Below are positions 15,238 through 24,456 of a stretch of 64,000 bases of DNA, in pieces (the stretch's first letter is position 1; each line of letters starts with the position of its first letter). The DNA is from Streptacidiphilus anmyonensis (lineage in GTDB: Bacteria > Actinomycetota > Actinomycetes > Streptomycetales > Streptomycetaceae), in contig NZ_BBPQ01000001.1 in the NCBI RefSeq assembly GCF_000787855.1, forward strand, positions 474,996 through 538,995. Direction: 5' to 3'. The position numbers were made by a program, and so were the translations under genes. Below the pieces are notes generated by a model that saw only the letters and a list, made by a program, of their open reading frames with translations, had not been told where the DNA came from and did no database searches.

Positions 15238-18200
15238 TCAGCGTAGGGGTTCCGCTTGCGGGACGGCGGAGTCGTAGGCCGCGCACAGGGCTTGCCAGCG
15301 GGCGGTCTGTGCCGGGGTCGCCCGGCCGCGCAGGCGGGCGAGGGCCAGCAGGTTGGCCTCGGCGGCGTTGCCGAGAGTGCGGGCCTCGGCGAGGTAGTGG
15401 TCGTCGAGGAGCGCCTCGACCTCGGCGTCGCTCTGGACCGGATCGATCCGGGCGGCGAGCTGCGCCATGGTGCGGTAGGAGCCCTGGAGCAGGAACGGCG
15501 GCTCGGTCCGCGAGCTCTCCTCCTGGGCGGCGGAGGCGATGTACGCGCTGTTCACGGCGAGGACGGTGCGCTGCACCCGCCGCAGCCGGGTGAGCGTCGC
15601 GACGGCCCGGTCCAGGTCCGGCACGGCTCGGCCGAGCTGGTCCGCCTGAGCCGCCGGGTCGCCGTCGGCGAGGGCGACCAGCAGGCGCAGATCGGCCGGG
15701 TCCGCGCCGACCAGCGGGGTCAGCACCGGGTTCGCGCCGAGGGCGTTCTCCAGGAAGGACAACGCGAACAGGTTCTGGTGTCCCGTCAGCACCTCGCCGA
15801 GGTTCCACACGTCGGCGCGGTTGGCGAGCATGTCGGGGATCTCGAAGCGCTGCCCGCTCGCGGTGTAGGGGTTCCCCGCGAGGCAGACCGCGAACCTGCG
15901 ACCGCGCAGGTCGAAGCTGCGGGCGACGCCGTCGCTGACGGCCTCCACGCGGCGCTGGGTGTCGCAGAGCGGGATGAACTTCTGCAGCAGCTCGGCGGAG
16001 ACGTGCTGGATGTCGTCGACGTGCAGCAGCACGTTGCTGCCCGCCTCCAGGGCGAACACGATCTTCTCGACCTCGCGGCGCGCCGCGGCGTCGGGCGCGC
16101 GCTCGGGGTCGAGCGAGGTCGTACCGGAGCCGAGCGCGGGCCCGTCGACGCGGACCATGAGCAGGCCGAGTCGGTCCGCGACGTACTCCAGCAGCGTGGT
16201 CTTGCCGTATCCGGGCGGGGAGAGGAGCAGCAGCAGGCCGCTGCGGTCGGTGGTGCCGGTGGTGCCGGTGGCGTCGAGCGTGCCGAGCTGCTTGGCGAGG
16301 TTGTCGCCGACCAGCGGCAGGTAGACCTGGTCGATGAGCTGGTTGCGGACGAAACCCGCCAGCGGGCGCGGCCGGTAGTCGTCCAGGCGCAACCGGGCCC
16401 GCTCGGCGGAGAGGACCTCCGCGCGCTGTCGCTGGAAGGCGCGGAAGGCCGGTGCCCGCTCCTCGCGGAACACCCGGGCCCGGTACGGCAGTTCGTCGAT
16501 GCGGACGGTCAACCGGCCGTCCTTGATCCGGGGGTGGGCGCCGAGCAGCCCGGTGACGGTCTCGCTGACGGCCGCGCCGATCTCGTAGCGCGGCAGTTCG
16601 GGCGCACACAGGTGGGCGACGGCCTCCGCCAGCCCCGCGCGGTCCCCGCCGTCCGCGGCGTCCGAATCACTCGCGTCGTCCGTGGCTCCTTCGCGCCCGC
16701 CGGCGCCTGCGGTCGTTCCTGCCGCCTCGCCCGCACGGGCAGCCGCGTACGCGCCGAGCCAGGCGGCGGCGAGCTGGTGGCGGGCGGCCAGGTCCCGGTC
16801 GAGGGCTTTGAGGTCCGCGTCGAGAGCGGGTGCGGCGTCGGTGTGCCGGAAGCCGTCGAGGAGCGTGCGGGCGGCGAGACCGGTGGCGAAGCCGTCACGC
16901 GGGTCGGCGAGTTCGGCGACCAGGTATTCGCCCGCCCGCCGCGACGACGACGGCAGGCCGAGCGAGCCCGTGAAACCTGCGGCCGCTTCGGAGAGTTCGG
17001 CCGCGAGGTCGGACAGCGCGGTCGCGGTGCCCGCCGCGCCGAAGTGGGTCCGGGCGAGCACGAGGGAGCGGGCGCGGCGCTGCCATGCGGCGCGCTGCGC
17101 GTCGTTCGCGCCGTACGCCCAGAACAGCTGCGCGGCCGCGCGGACTTCGGCGGGATGCTCCAGCAGTCCGGCCCCGGCGCGCAGCCGCAGCAGCGCGTCG
17201 AGGATGAGCGAGGCGTCGTGGTCGTGGACGCCGCGCTCGTAGCCCTCGTCGTAGGCGCGCTCGGCGGCCCGGCGGACCCGGGCGAGCAGGCCCTCCCGAC
17301 CGCCGGCGTCGAAGGCCGCCACGGGACCGACTCCCCCACCGATCGCCGGCCTGACCCCCGCACCGGTCGTCGAACCGGTCACCGAACCGATCGACAGGCC
17401 GACGTCCGGGCCGATGTCCGCACCGCCCGTCGAACCGGTCCCCGTCACGGCGGCGGCCCCCGGACCGAACCCGGCGCCCGCGCCCGCGTCCACCTCCGCG
17501 CCCGGCAGCAGCGCGGCGGCGAGGTACTCGGCCCGGTACAGCACCGGCGACTCGCTGACCAGCGGCTGGGTCCAGAACTCGCGGCCCTCCAGCAGCTGCG
17601 GCACCCGGGCGGGGCGCCGATAGCCGGTGCCGGTGACGAGGAAGGCGAGGCCCTCGCCGTCGGGCTGAAGGGTCAGCTCGACCGGCTCACGGCGGACCGC
17701 GAAGCGGTGGCGGCCCAGGCGGACGCTCGCGCCGCCGTCCCCGGAGAGGTCGGCGCGGTCGCGCAGCTCGCGCAGGGCGGTGCGGACGGCGCCGCTCAGG
17801 CCGTCCTCCAACTCCTGGGAGCGCACCTGGTCGTCGAGTGCCCGCAGTTCCAGAGCGGCCGCGCGCACGCGCACCGCCATCGGGTCGGCGGCCTGCGCGC
17901 CGTGGATGTCGGCCGCTGAGCCCAGCCCGGCGAGGCGGCGGCGCAGCGCCTCCAGGGCGCGCTGCGCGGAGGCGGCGACCCGGTCGGCGCGCGCGGCGGC
18001 CTCGTCGAGCAGCGTCTGCCGCCGCGCGGCGAAGGCCTGCCGGATCTCCTCGCGGCGCAGGGCGAGGTCCGCGGCGAGGTCCTCGGCCTCCGCGAACCGG
18101 GCCTCCAACCCGTCCACCCGCAGCAGCAGCCGGGCCAGTTGGTCGTCGCAGGCGGCCGGGGTGTCGGCGGCGGCGAGCGCGGCGGTGGTCGCCTGGGCCA

Positions 18201-20289
18201 GCAGCGCGGACTCGGCCGCGTGGGCGGCGCGGTGTTCGGCGTCGAGCAGGGCGCGGCGCCGGTTCGACAGCACTGCGCGGGCCCGGTTGACGGCCGCGAG
18301 CACCTCGCCGATGGCCAGCAGGACGGCGGTCCCGGCCGCCGGGTCGGCGGCGACCGCACCGGTCACCAGGTCGGTGACGGTCACCAGGGCGTCGGCCTGC
18401 TCCGTCAGGCGGTCGGCGAGCTGCGCGGCCTCGGCCGCGGTGGTCACCGACTCGGCCTCCTCGGCGGCGTGCCGGGCGGCGGCGAGGACGGCGTCGAACG
18501 CGTCCGGGCCGGCGAAGAAGGCGAAGGCGCGCTCGGTCGCGCCCGTCAACTCGGCCGCCAGATCCGCCTCGACGCGGTCGAGCGCGGCCAGGTCGAGCTG
18601 CGGCAGCTCCCGCAGCAGCCGGGTGCGCCCATGAGCCTGACGCAGCTCGGCGAGCAGACGGGTCCAGGCGTCGGCGTCGGTCGGGGGCTCGCCGTGCGAG
18701 CGGCGGATCAGCGAGGCGGCCTCCTCCCCGGCCTCCTCCAGCGCCTTCGCGGCGCGCGCGGCGAGCCCCCTGACGCGCGCCTGTTCGGCCGCCAACTGCT
18801 CGGCAGCGTCGCGCAGTTCGCTGAGCGGTTCGAGCAGGCCGGTGTCGGCGAGCCAGTAGTGGCGGTCCGCCGCCTTGGCGCAGACGTCCAGGATCAGCTC
18901 CGCGGAGACCGCGGGGACCGCGGATGCTGCGGCCTGGTTGCCCTCCTGGGCGGCGACCGTCGCCGTCCGGACCACGTCGAGGCAGTCGGCGATGCCGCGC
19001 ACCAGGTCGGCGTTGCCGATCCGGGCGAGTGGGCCGTCGCCGACCTCCTGGGCGGCGGCGTGGTCGGCGGACTGGAACGGGGTCTGCCACAGCTGGAGTT
19101 CGTGCGTGCGCACCGGCTCGCGGTCCGGCTTGAGCAGCACCAGGGTGCCGTCCGGCAGCAGGGCGTGCGCCGCGCCGTGCAGCGCCGCGCCGGCCTCACG
19201 GCGGACGGTGTTCCACGGCAGCAGCAGCACCTGGGCCCGGCCCGGCCGGCGCAGCACGTAGAGCAGGTCCTCGCCGTTGGGTGCGGGGAGCACGGCGTCG
19301 AAACGCAGCCCGTCCGCGCCGTCCGCACCGGCGGGGCCGCCCTCCCCGCCGTCGATGCCGTCGATCCGGAAGGCGCGGTGGGTTCCGTCGGCCAGCTCGT
19401 AGCCGCCCGGGAAGAGCAGGCCCTGCTCGGCCGGGAGCAGCCGGGCGCCGAGGCCGAGCGAGTCCTGCCGGCGCACCGACCCGGTGCGGATGTTGACGAC
19501 GAGGTAGCGGTCGGCGGGCTCGTTGTAGGGGCGGATCCGCAGGAGCAGCAGCGGTCCCGTCTCCGCGTAGGCGACGGCGGCGTCCGCCAGGCTCTGCAAC
19601 GGCTCGTCGACGGGCTCCTCGAAGAGGGTCCGGTCACCGGGCACCGTCCGCACGGTGAGGCTGCCGGCGGTGGTGGCGACGGAGACCGCGCCACCACCGC
19701 CGTCGATCCGGATCCGGCCGCGGTCGTGGTGCTCCCGGCCGGTCGTCGTCCAGGGCAGTTCGTAGACGGGCGGCTGCGGCAGGTCCCGCTCGCCGTGGTT
19801 GCCCAGGTACTCGACCCGGTCCTCGCCCAGCTGCCAGCAAAGGACGCGCTGGTCGCCGTCGTACCCGCCGGTGCGGAAGACGGCCAGCAGCCGCCCCGAC
19901 GCCGTCCGCAGCAGGTCGGCGAGGCGGGCGTCGCGGTAGTAGCGCAGCAGCTCGGCCAGGTCGCGGTGGAACCGCTCGTCGTCCAGCAGGCCGGGGACGG
20001 CGCCCGGGTCCAACGCCGTCCCGTCCAGGGCGTGCAGGGAGAGCAGCCCGGCGTCGAGGGTCGGCGCCGTCGTGCCCAGCAGCAGGACGTCGGGCCGGAC
20101 GGCGACGACGCCGCATGCCGTGCCGTCACCGGCGGTGCGCGGCCGCGCGGAGGCCGCGAGCTCCAGAGCGCGGGAGCCGAACGCCTCCTGCCGCCGGGAG
20201 TTCAGCTCGGCCGCCCGCCGCCCCAACTCCTCCGCGCGCTCGGCGAGCCGTGCCCGCAGGATCTGGTAGGTGCCGTCCTCGACGCCCAT
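15238..20289 (-). CDS. giant AAA ATPase with DUF3686-type N-terminal region
   Basis: A 1683-residue protein. The first 900 residues hold a beta-rich, repeat-like region (FRTGGYDGDQRVLCWQLG and similar) and long Glu/Ala/Arg helices predicted to form coiled coils. A Gly/Thr-rich linker lies at about 940-990. A C-terminal AAA domain carries Walker A SPPGYGKTT (about 1357-1365) and Walker B VLLHVDDIQ (Asp about 1425). The layout matches proteins labelled DNA-repair ATPase or DUF3686; that label is not experimental. It is the last gene of an NfeD-like/flotillin/ATPase operon, so it probably works at a flotillin-organised membrane site. The chosen ATG at 20289 follows GGGAAG; a GTG at 20364 overlapping the flotillin stop would add 25 residues. 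Confidence 0.8.
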   Translation of the reverse strand: MGVEDGTYQILRARLAERAEELGRRAAELNSRRQEAFGSRALELAASARPRTAGDGTACGVVAVRPDVLLLGTTAPTLDAGLLSLHALDGTALDPGAVPGLLDDERFHRDLAELLRYYRDARLADLLRTASGRLLAVFRTGGYDGDQRVLCWQLGEDRVEYLGNHGERDLPQPPVYELPWTTTGREHHDRGRIRIDGGGGAVSVATTAGSLTVRTVPGDRTLFEEPVDEPLQSLADAAVAYAETGPLLLLRIRPYNEPADRYLVVNIRTGSVRRQDSLGLGARLLPAEQGLLFPGGYELADGTHRAFRIDGIDGGEGGPAGADGADGLRFDAVLPAPNGEDLLYVLRRPGRAQVLLLPWNTVRREAGAALHGAAHALLPDGTLVLLKPDREPVRTHELQLWQTPFQSADHAAAQEVGDGPLARIGNADLVRGIADCLDVVRTATVAAQEGNQAAASAVPAVSAELILDVCAKAADRHYWLADTGLLEPLSELRDAAEQLAAEQARVRGLAARAAKALEEAGEEAASLIRRSHGEPPTDADAWTRLLAELRQAHGRTRLLRELPQLDLAALDRVEADLAAELTGATERAFAFFAGPDAFDAVLAAARHAAEEAESVTTAAEAAQLADRLTEQADALVTVTDLVTGAVAADPAAGTAVLLAIGEVLAAVNRARAVLSNRRRALLDAEHRAAHAAESALLAQATTAALAAADTPAACDDQLARLLLRVDGLEARFAEAEDLAADLALRREEIRQAFAARRQTLLDEAAARADRVAASAQRALEALRRRLAGLGSAADIHGAQAADPMAVRVRAAALELRALDDQVRSQELEDGLSGAVRTALRELRDRADLSGDGGASVRLGRHRFAVRREPVELTLQPDGEGLAFLVTGTGYRRPARVPQLLEGREFWTQPLVSESPVLYRAEYLAAALLPGAEVDAGAGAGFGPGAAAVTGTGSTGGADIGPDVGLSIGSVTGSTTGAGVRPAIGGGVGPVAAFDAGGREGLLARVRRAAERAYDEGYERGVHDHDASLILDALLRLRAGAGLLEHPAEVRAAAQLFWAYGANDAQRAAWQRRARSLVLARTHFGAAGTATALSDLAAELSEAAAGFTGSLGLPSSSRRAGEYLVAELADPRDGFATGLAARTLLDGFRHTDAAPALDADLKALDRDLAARHQLAAAWLGAYAAARAGEAAGTTAGAGGREGATDDASDSDAADGGDRAGLAEAVAHLCAPELPRYEIGAAVSETVTGLLGAHPRIKDGRLTVRIDELPYRARVFREERAPAFRAFQRQRAEVLSAERARLRLDDYRPRPLAGFVRNQLIDQVYLPLVGDNLAKQLGTLDATGTTGTTDRSGLLLLLSPPGYGKTTLLEYVADRLGLLMVRVDGPALGSGTTSLDPERAPDAAARREVEKIVFALEAGSNVLLHVDDIQHVSAELLQKFIPLCDTQRRVEAVSDGVARSFDLRGRRFAVCLAGNPYTASGQRFEIPDMLANRADVWNLGEVLTGHQNLFALSFLENALGANPVLTPLVGADPADLRLLVALADGDPAAQADQLGRAVPDLDRAVATLTRLRRVQRTVLAVNSAYIASAAQEESSRTEPPFLLQGSYRTMAQLAARIDPVQSDAEVEALLDDHYLAEARTLGNAAEANLLALARLRGRATPAQTARWQALCAAYDSAVPQAEPLR

Positions 20290-20360
20290 GACTGCTTCCC
20301 GTGTCCCTTTGCCCTGTTCCGTACCCGACGATTCCGCACGCCGCTCGGCGCGTGCTGGAG

Positions 20361-22433
20361 TCACTTACCCGTGCCGCCCGTGGTGGCCGCGCCGTTGACG
20401 CCGCTCGTCGCGCCCACCGCGCTGACGAGCCGCGCCGGATCCACGGGGATCGAGCCGTCGGCCGCGCCGCCGCTCAGCAGATTCATCAGCAGGGCCAGGT
20501 TCCACGGACCGCCGGCCGCGAGCGAGCGCAGCACCTCGGTCGCGTCGTCGCCGAAGCTCCGCTCGCCGTTCAGCCAGTCGGCGCCGAGGGCCTTGACGAC
20601 CTCGGAGCCCTGCACCGCGCCGTCGATGGACTTGCCGAAGGACACCGCGCCCACCAGCCGCTCCAGGAAGACGCTGTCCCCGCCGACGATGTCGATGTCC
20701 GCGCTCTCCAGGCCGGCGGCCAGCACCGACGCCTGCGCCTCGGCGACCTTGGCCTGGACCTCCAGCGCGGCGAGCCGCACGTCCTTGTCGGCGGCCAGAC
20801 GCAGCCGGAACTCCTCGTGCGCCCGGGACACCTCGTCCAGCGCGGCCATCGCCGCGGCCTTCTTCTCCAGGCCTGCCGCCTCGCCGAGCAGCTTCTCCCG
20901 GATGGCGGCGGCCTCGGCTTCGGCCTTGCGCTCCGCGACGGCGGCCTCGGCCAGGCCGACCTTCTCGATCGCCGCGGCCTTCTCCTTCATACCGGCCGCC
21001 TCGCCCTCCAGCCGGGCGCGGACACCGGCCGCCTCGGCCAGGGCCTGACGCTCCGCCACCTCGGCCTCGGCCAGACCGGCGGCTCCGGCGAGCGCCCGCT
21101 CGCCCTCGGCCCGGCGCACGTTGGCGGCGGCCTCCAGCTCGGCGCTCTTCTGCCCGGCCTCGGCGAGCACCAACTGCTCCTTGGCCTTCAGGTGCGCGGC
21201 CTGCTCGGCGGCCTCGGCCGCCTTGATGTCCTTGACCAGCTGCTCCTGCGCCTCCGCCTCGGCGGCGATGATCACGCTCTGCCGGGTGCGCTCGGCCTCC
21301 TGCACCACGCGGACGCGCTTGATCTCCTCCTCCTGCTCGGCGACCGTGCGCTCCACCGCGATCCGCTCGCGCACCACCTCGGCCACACCGCGCCGCTCCG
21401 CCTCGACCTCCTTGTCCATCTCGGCCTTGGCGAGCTGCACCTCCTTGTCGCGGTTGACGACCTCCAGCAGCCGGTCCTTCTCGATCCGCTCGGACTCCAC
21501 CGCGAGGACGCGCTCACGGTTCTTCTCCGCGACGGCGATCTCCCGCTGCTGGTTCTCCCGCTGGACGCCGAGCAGCTCCTCGGTGCGCAGCAGCGCGCTG
21601 TGCGCCTTGAGCCGCTCCTCCTCCTGGACCATCGCCGTGGCGGCCTCCTCCTGCGCCTTCAGGGTCTCGATGCCCTTGCGCTGCCGGATCTCCGCCTCGG
21701 CCCGACGCCGCTCCAGCTCCAGCACGGCCTCGCGGGCGTCCACGTCCTGCCGGGTGATCTCCATCTGCTCGTTGCGCTGGAAGTCGTTGGTGCGGATGTG
21801 CTCCAGCGCGGTCAGCTCGGTGATCTTCCGGATGCCCTGCGCGTCCAGGATGTTGGTCGGGTCGAGCTGCGCCATCGGCGTCTGCTCGAGGTGGTCGATC
21901 GCCGCGTCCTCGAGGTGGTAACCGTTCAGGTCGGTGCCGATGGCCGCGATGATCCGGTCCCGGAACTCCTCGCGGTGGGTGTAGAGGTCAGCGAAGTCGA
22001 GCTGCTTGCCGACGGTGCGCAGCGCCTCGGCGAACTTGGCGCTGAACAGGTTCTGCAGCGTCTCCTGGTGGCTCGCCCGGTCGGTGCCGATGGCCTGGGC
22101 CACCTTGACCACGTCCTCGACCGTCTTGTTGACCCGGACGAAGAACGTGATCTGGATGTCGGCGCGGATGTTGTCCTTGCAGATCATCCCCTCGCGGCCC
22201 TTGCGGGCGATCTCGATGGTCTTCACCGAGATGTCCATGACCTCCGCGCGGTGCACCATGGGCAGCACCAGCGCGCCGGTGAAGGTGACCCCGACGCCCT
22301 TGGGCCGGGAGATGATCAGGGCCTCGCCCTGCACGACCTTGCGGAACAGCCGGCCGAAGAGCAGCAGCGTGCCCAGACCGATGAGCAGAAGGACGGCGAC
22401 GAGCACGCCGATACCGATGGTGACAACAGACAT
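20361..22433 (-). CDS. flotillin-family membrane scaffold protein (YqiK-like)
   Basis: A 690-residue flotillin. One N-terminal membrane helix (residues 5-25) is followed by an SPFH/Band-7 domain (about 30-200, with the conserved REGMICKDNI segment). About 350 residues of Glu/Ala/Arg-rich coiled coil come next, then a C-terminal flotillin region with GGDSVFLERLV and a glycine/threonine tail. Flotillins form oligomeric scaffolds in fluid membrane microdomains. The NfeD-like gene immediately upstream is the typical flotillin partner. The downstream ATPase start lies within or 71 bp after this gene's end, so all three appear co-transcribed. An AGGGA site precedes the ATG. Confidence 0.93.
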   Translation of the reverse strand: MSVVTIGIGVLVAVLLLIGLGTLLLFGRLFRKVVQGEALIISRPKGVGVTFTGALVLPMVHRAEVMDISVKTIEIARKGREGMICKDNIRADIQITFFVRVNKTVEDVVKVAQAIGTDRASHQETLQNLFSAKFAEALRTVGKQLDFADLYTHREEFRDRIIAAIGTDLNGYHLEDAAIDHLEQTPMAQLDPTNILDAQGIRKITELTALEHIRTNDFQRNEQMEITRQDVDAREAVLELERRRAEAEIRQRKGIETLKAQEEAATAMVQEEERLKAHSALLRTEELLGVQRENQQREIAVAEKNRERVLAVESERIEKDRLLEVVNRDKEVQLAKAEMDKEVEAERRGVAEVVRERIAVERTVAEQEEEIKRVRVVQEAERTRQSVIIAAEAEAQEQLVKDIKAAEAAEQAAHLKAKEQLVLAEAGQKSAELEAAANVRRAEGERALAGAAGLAEAEVAERQALAEAAGVRARLEGEAAGMKEKAAAIEKVGLAEAAVAERKAEAEAAAIREKLLGEAAGLEKKAAAMAALDEVSRAHEEFRLRLAADKDVRLAALEVQAKVAEAQASVLAAGLESADIDIVGGDSVFLERLVGAVSFGKSIDGAVQGSEVVKALGADWLNGERSFGDDATEVLRSLAAGGPWNLALLMNLLSGGAADGSIPVDPARLVSAVGATSGVNGAATTGGTGK

Positions 22434-22503
22434 GGCTGTTCCCTTGGACTGACCTTGCCGCGAATGAAAGAAAGAGAGTTGGGAGACCCGACGTGACGCC
22501 GCG

Positions 22504-23175
22504 TCAGCCGGTGGGCGACGGCGCGGGCATGACCCAGAAGAACTCGCCGTCGGCGTCGTAGTCGTAGATGAGCGCGGACGCCCCCGCCCGCAGCGTCTCC
22601 CCCGGCCCGGCCGCGTCGTCGAGGCTCTGCCGGACCTGCACCACGGCGGAGGAGCCGTCCGCCGACCGGACCTCGGCCTGCCCGAAGTCGGGCCCCACCC
22701 GGCCGGTCCGGATCACACAGCCGAGCCCCACGAAGTCCCGCCGCGAGGGCGGCGGAGGCGGCTGCGGCATCATCCGCCGCACCGGCGCCACCAGCAGGCG
22801 GGCCCCGGCCCACCCGCCGAGCAGCGCCAACGGCAGCAGAAACCACCGGCCGCCGCCTCCACCGACCCACTCCCGGCCCACCAACGCGGAGAACCAGGCG
22901 AACGCGACCACCAGCGACACCGCCACCGTGATCGGTACCCCGCCCAGCCCCAACACCCGCGTCAGGCCGGCATGCCCGTGGCGTCCCCCACCGTGACCAT
23001 GGCCGTGTCCCCCGTCATGCCCGCCATGTCCACCGTGGCCCCCGTGCCCGCCACGGGCCCCGTGCAGATGCGCTCCCCCGACGAGCACCAGCAGCCAGTA
23101 GCCCACCACCACGACCAGCGCGAACGTGAAGACCACGGTCGGATACCCCGTGACCGCCCCCAGAAAGCCCCGCAC
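22504..23175 (-). CDS. NfeD/YqiJ-like membrane protein with His-rich loop
   Basis: About 223 residues: an N-terminal helix (FTFALVVVVGYWLLVLV), then a loop of about 35 residues made almost only of His, Gly and Ala, two more helices, a polar linker, and a C-terminal OB-fold-like domain with DFVGLGCVIRTGRVGP. This is the YqiJ/NfeD arrangement that accompanies flotillins and is thought to stabilise them. The His/Gly loop (HGGHGGHGGHDGGHGHGHGG) could bind divalent metal ions; that is inference. The start is unsure: GTG at 23175 is placed just before RGFLGAVTG; GTG at 23196 or 23214 are options. Confidence 0.72.
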   Translation of the reverse strand: MRGFLGAVTGYPTVVFTFALVVVVGYWLLVLVGGAHLHGARGGHGGHGGHGGHDGGHGHGHGGGRHGHAGLTRVLGLGGVPITVAVSLVVAFAWFSALVGREWVGGGGGRWFLLPLALLGGWAGARLLVAPVRRMMPQPPPPPSRRDFVGLGCVIRTGRVGPDFGQAEVRSADGSSAVVQVRQSLDDAAGPGETLRAGASALIYDYDADGEFFWVMPAPSPTG

Positions 23176-23318
23176 TGCGCTCGCCCGCCTCTGCACATCC
23201 CCCGGCGGCCACACTCCGTGAACCGCCCGAGCGTCAGAGTGGCAGCGCCACCACCCCGCGCACACTGCACGATCCCGGCAGTCTTAGCGCCCTCTTAGCG
23301 TCCTGGATCAGCTCACAA

Positions 23319-23364
23319 CGAAGGGCCGGTTCGAGAGGCACACACCTCCCGAACCGGCCCTTCG
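23319..23364 (-). terminator. strong hairpin terminating the kinase-phosphatase-vWA operon
   Basis: CGAAGGGCCGGTTCG (23319-23333) pairs perfectly with CGAACCGGCCCTTCG (23350-23364) around a 16-base loop, 17 bases beyond the stop of the last gene. It separates this operon from the NfeD-flotillin-ATPase operon, which therefore needs its own promoter between about 23176 and 23318. Confidence 0.8.
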
Positions 23365-23381
23365 CGGGGCGAATCCGCCCG

Positions 23382-23792
23382 TCACCACCGCGCGGGCCAA
23401 CCACCGTCCGCGCCGGACGGGACGGTTGGCGTGAGCGTGGGCGCGGGCGCGGGCGTGGGCGCGAGCGTGGGGGTCGGCTGGGGCGTGAACGTCGGCGTGG
23501 GCGGACGGACGGGTGAGGTCGGCAGCGCACAACACGGCGACGGAGCCCCGAGGCCGTGCGGTCGGCCGTGGACCGGCCGGTCGGTCCACGGCGCGCTCGG
23601 CAGGCCGGTCCGTGGCGGCGCGGTCGGCGCCGGGGCCGAGCCGCTTCCGCCGGCGGGAGCCGAGGAGCCGAGGAGGTTGCCCGTCGCCTCGGCCGTGGCG
23701 CCGCAGCCGAGCAGCGCGACCGCCAGCACGGTCAGCCCCACGGAGGCGCGCAGGGTCCGGGAAGCCGCGAACCGCGGGTCGACGTCCGCCAT
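23382..23792 (-). CDS. Pro/Thr-rich lipoprotein, last gene of TerY-P type operon
   Basis: A 136-residue protein with a signal peptide ending in the lipobox LLGC (Cys about 30). The mature part is low-complexity Ser/Gly/Ala then Pro/Thr repeats (PTPTLAPTPAPAPTLTPT). No enzymatic domain is visible. Its start codon shares a base with the vWA stop (TGATG), so it is translationally coupled. It probably decorates the outer face of the membrane as a spacer or contact point for the signalling proteins encoded upstream. Confidence 0.72.
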   Translation of the reverse strand: MADVDPRFAASRTLRASVGLTVLAVALLGCGATAEATGNLLGSSAPAGGSGSAPAPTAPPRTGLPSAPWTDRPVHGRPHGLGAPSPCCALPTSPVRPPTPTFTPQPTPTLAPTPAPAPTLTPTVPSGADGGWPARW

Positions 23793-24442
23793 CAGTCCAC
23801 GTACTCCTGGGCCACCTGCACGTACTCGAAGCCCTTGACGTCGGTGGCAATCTGCATCTGTCCGGTCTTCGACGAGGCGATCAAAGTGTTGAGCAGGCCG
23901 GAGATCGCCGCGCTCAGCGCCGACTCGGTGTCCGACCCGTCGGCGATGAACAGCGCCTTGGTCGCCACCTTCTCCAGCACGTCGCGCTGCGCGCCACCGA
24001 ACCCGTAGGCGATGACGTGCGGGTGACGCGGCCAACTCCGGTCCACCAGCGCGCGGAAGGATTTCTGCCAGTGCGCGTCGGTCGGACCGCCGTCGGTGAG
24101 GAAGAAGACCGTCGGGCGCAGCACGCTGAAGTTCTGCGCCCGCAGGTTGTCGACGTCCTGCTCGATGCACTGCCGGACCTGATCGAAGGTCTTGCCGTAC
24201 TCCGTGCGCCCGCCGCAGATCACCTCGGGCATGGTCGGCACCTGTTCCATGTCGGACATCGGGATCACCACGTGCACGTCGGTGGAGAAGGCGACCACGC
24301 AGACCCGGGCGAACTCCGAGACGCGCGGGTTCGTCGCCAGGTTGTAGTGCAGGCGGGCGAGGGTCGCGTTGAGAACCGCCTCGTGCGGCTTCATCGACGA
24401 GGACGCGTCGATCACCACGTAGGTGGGCAGGCAGAGTGACAC
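23792..24442 (-). CDS. TerY/YegL-like von Willebrand factor A protein
   Basis: A 216-residue protein that is essentially one vWA domain. The MIDAS motif is complete: DASSSM (residues about 12-17), a conserved Thr in GGRTEYGKT, and Asp in FFLTDGGPTD. Length and motif spacing match TerY and E. coli YegL, which occur with a PP2C phosphatase and a kinase. Metal-dependent ligand binding probably lets it recruit or sense partners whose phosphorylation is set by the other two. The GTG start at 24442 is 14 bp after the kinase gene, with a GAGG site. Confidence 0.88.
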   Translation of the reverse strand: MSLCLPTYVVIDASSSMKPHEAVLNATLARLHYNLATNPRVSEFARVCVVAFSTDVHVVIPMSDMEQVPTMPEVICGGRTEYGKTFDQVRQCIEQDVDNLRAQNFSVLRPTVFFLTDGGPTDAHWQKSFRALVDRSWPRHPHVIAYGFGGAQRDVLEKVATKALFIADGSDTESALSAAISGLLNTLIASSKTGQMQIATDVKGFEYVQVAQEYVD

Positions 24443-24456
24443 GGTGCACCTCTGAG

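Noticed and set aside
15012-15593. Plus-strand frame of about 190 codons
   Set aside because: Its Arg/Pro/Gly-rich product is the typical antisense shadow of a GC-rich gene; it overlaps the 3-prime end of the ATPase gene.
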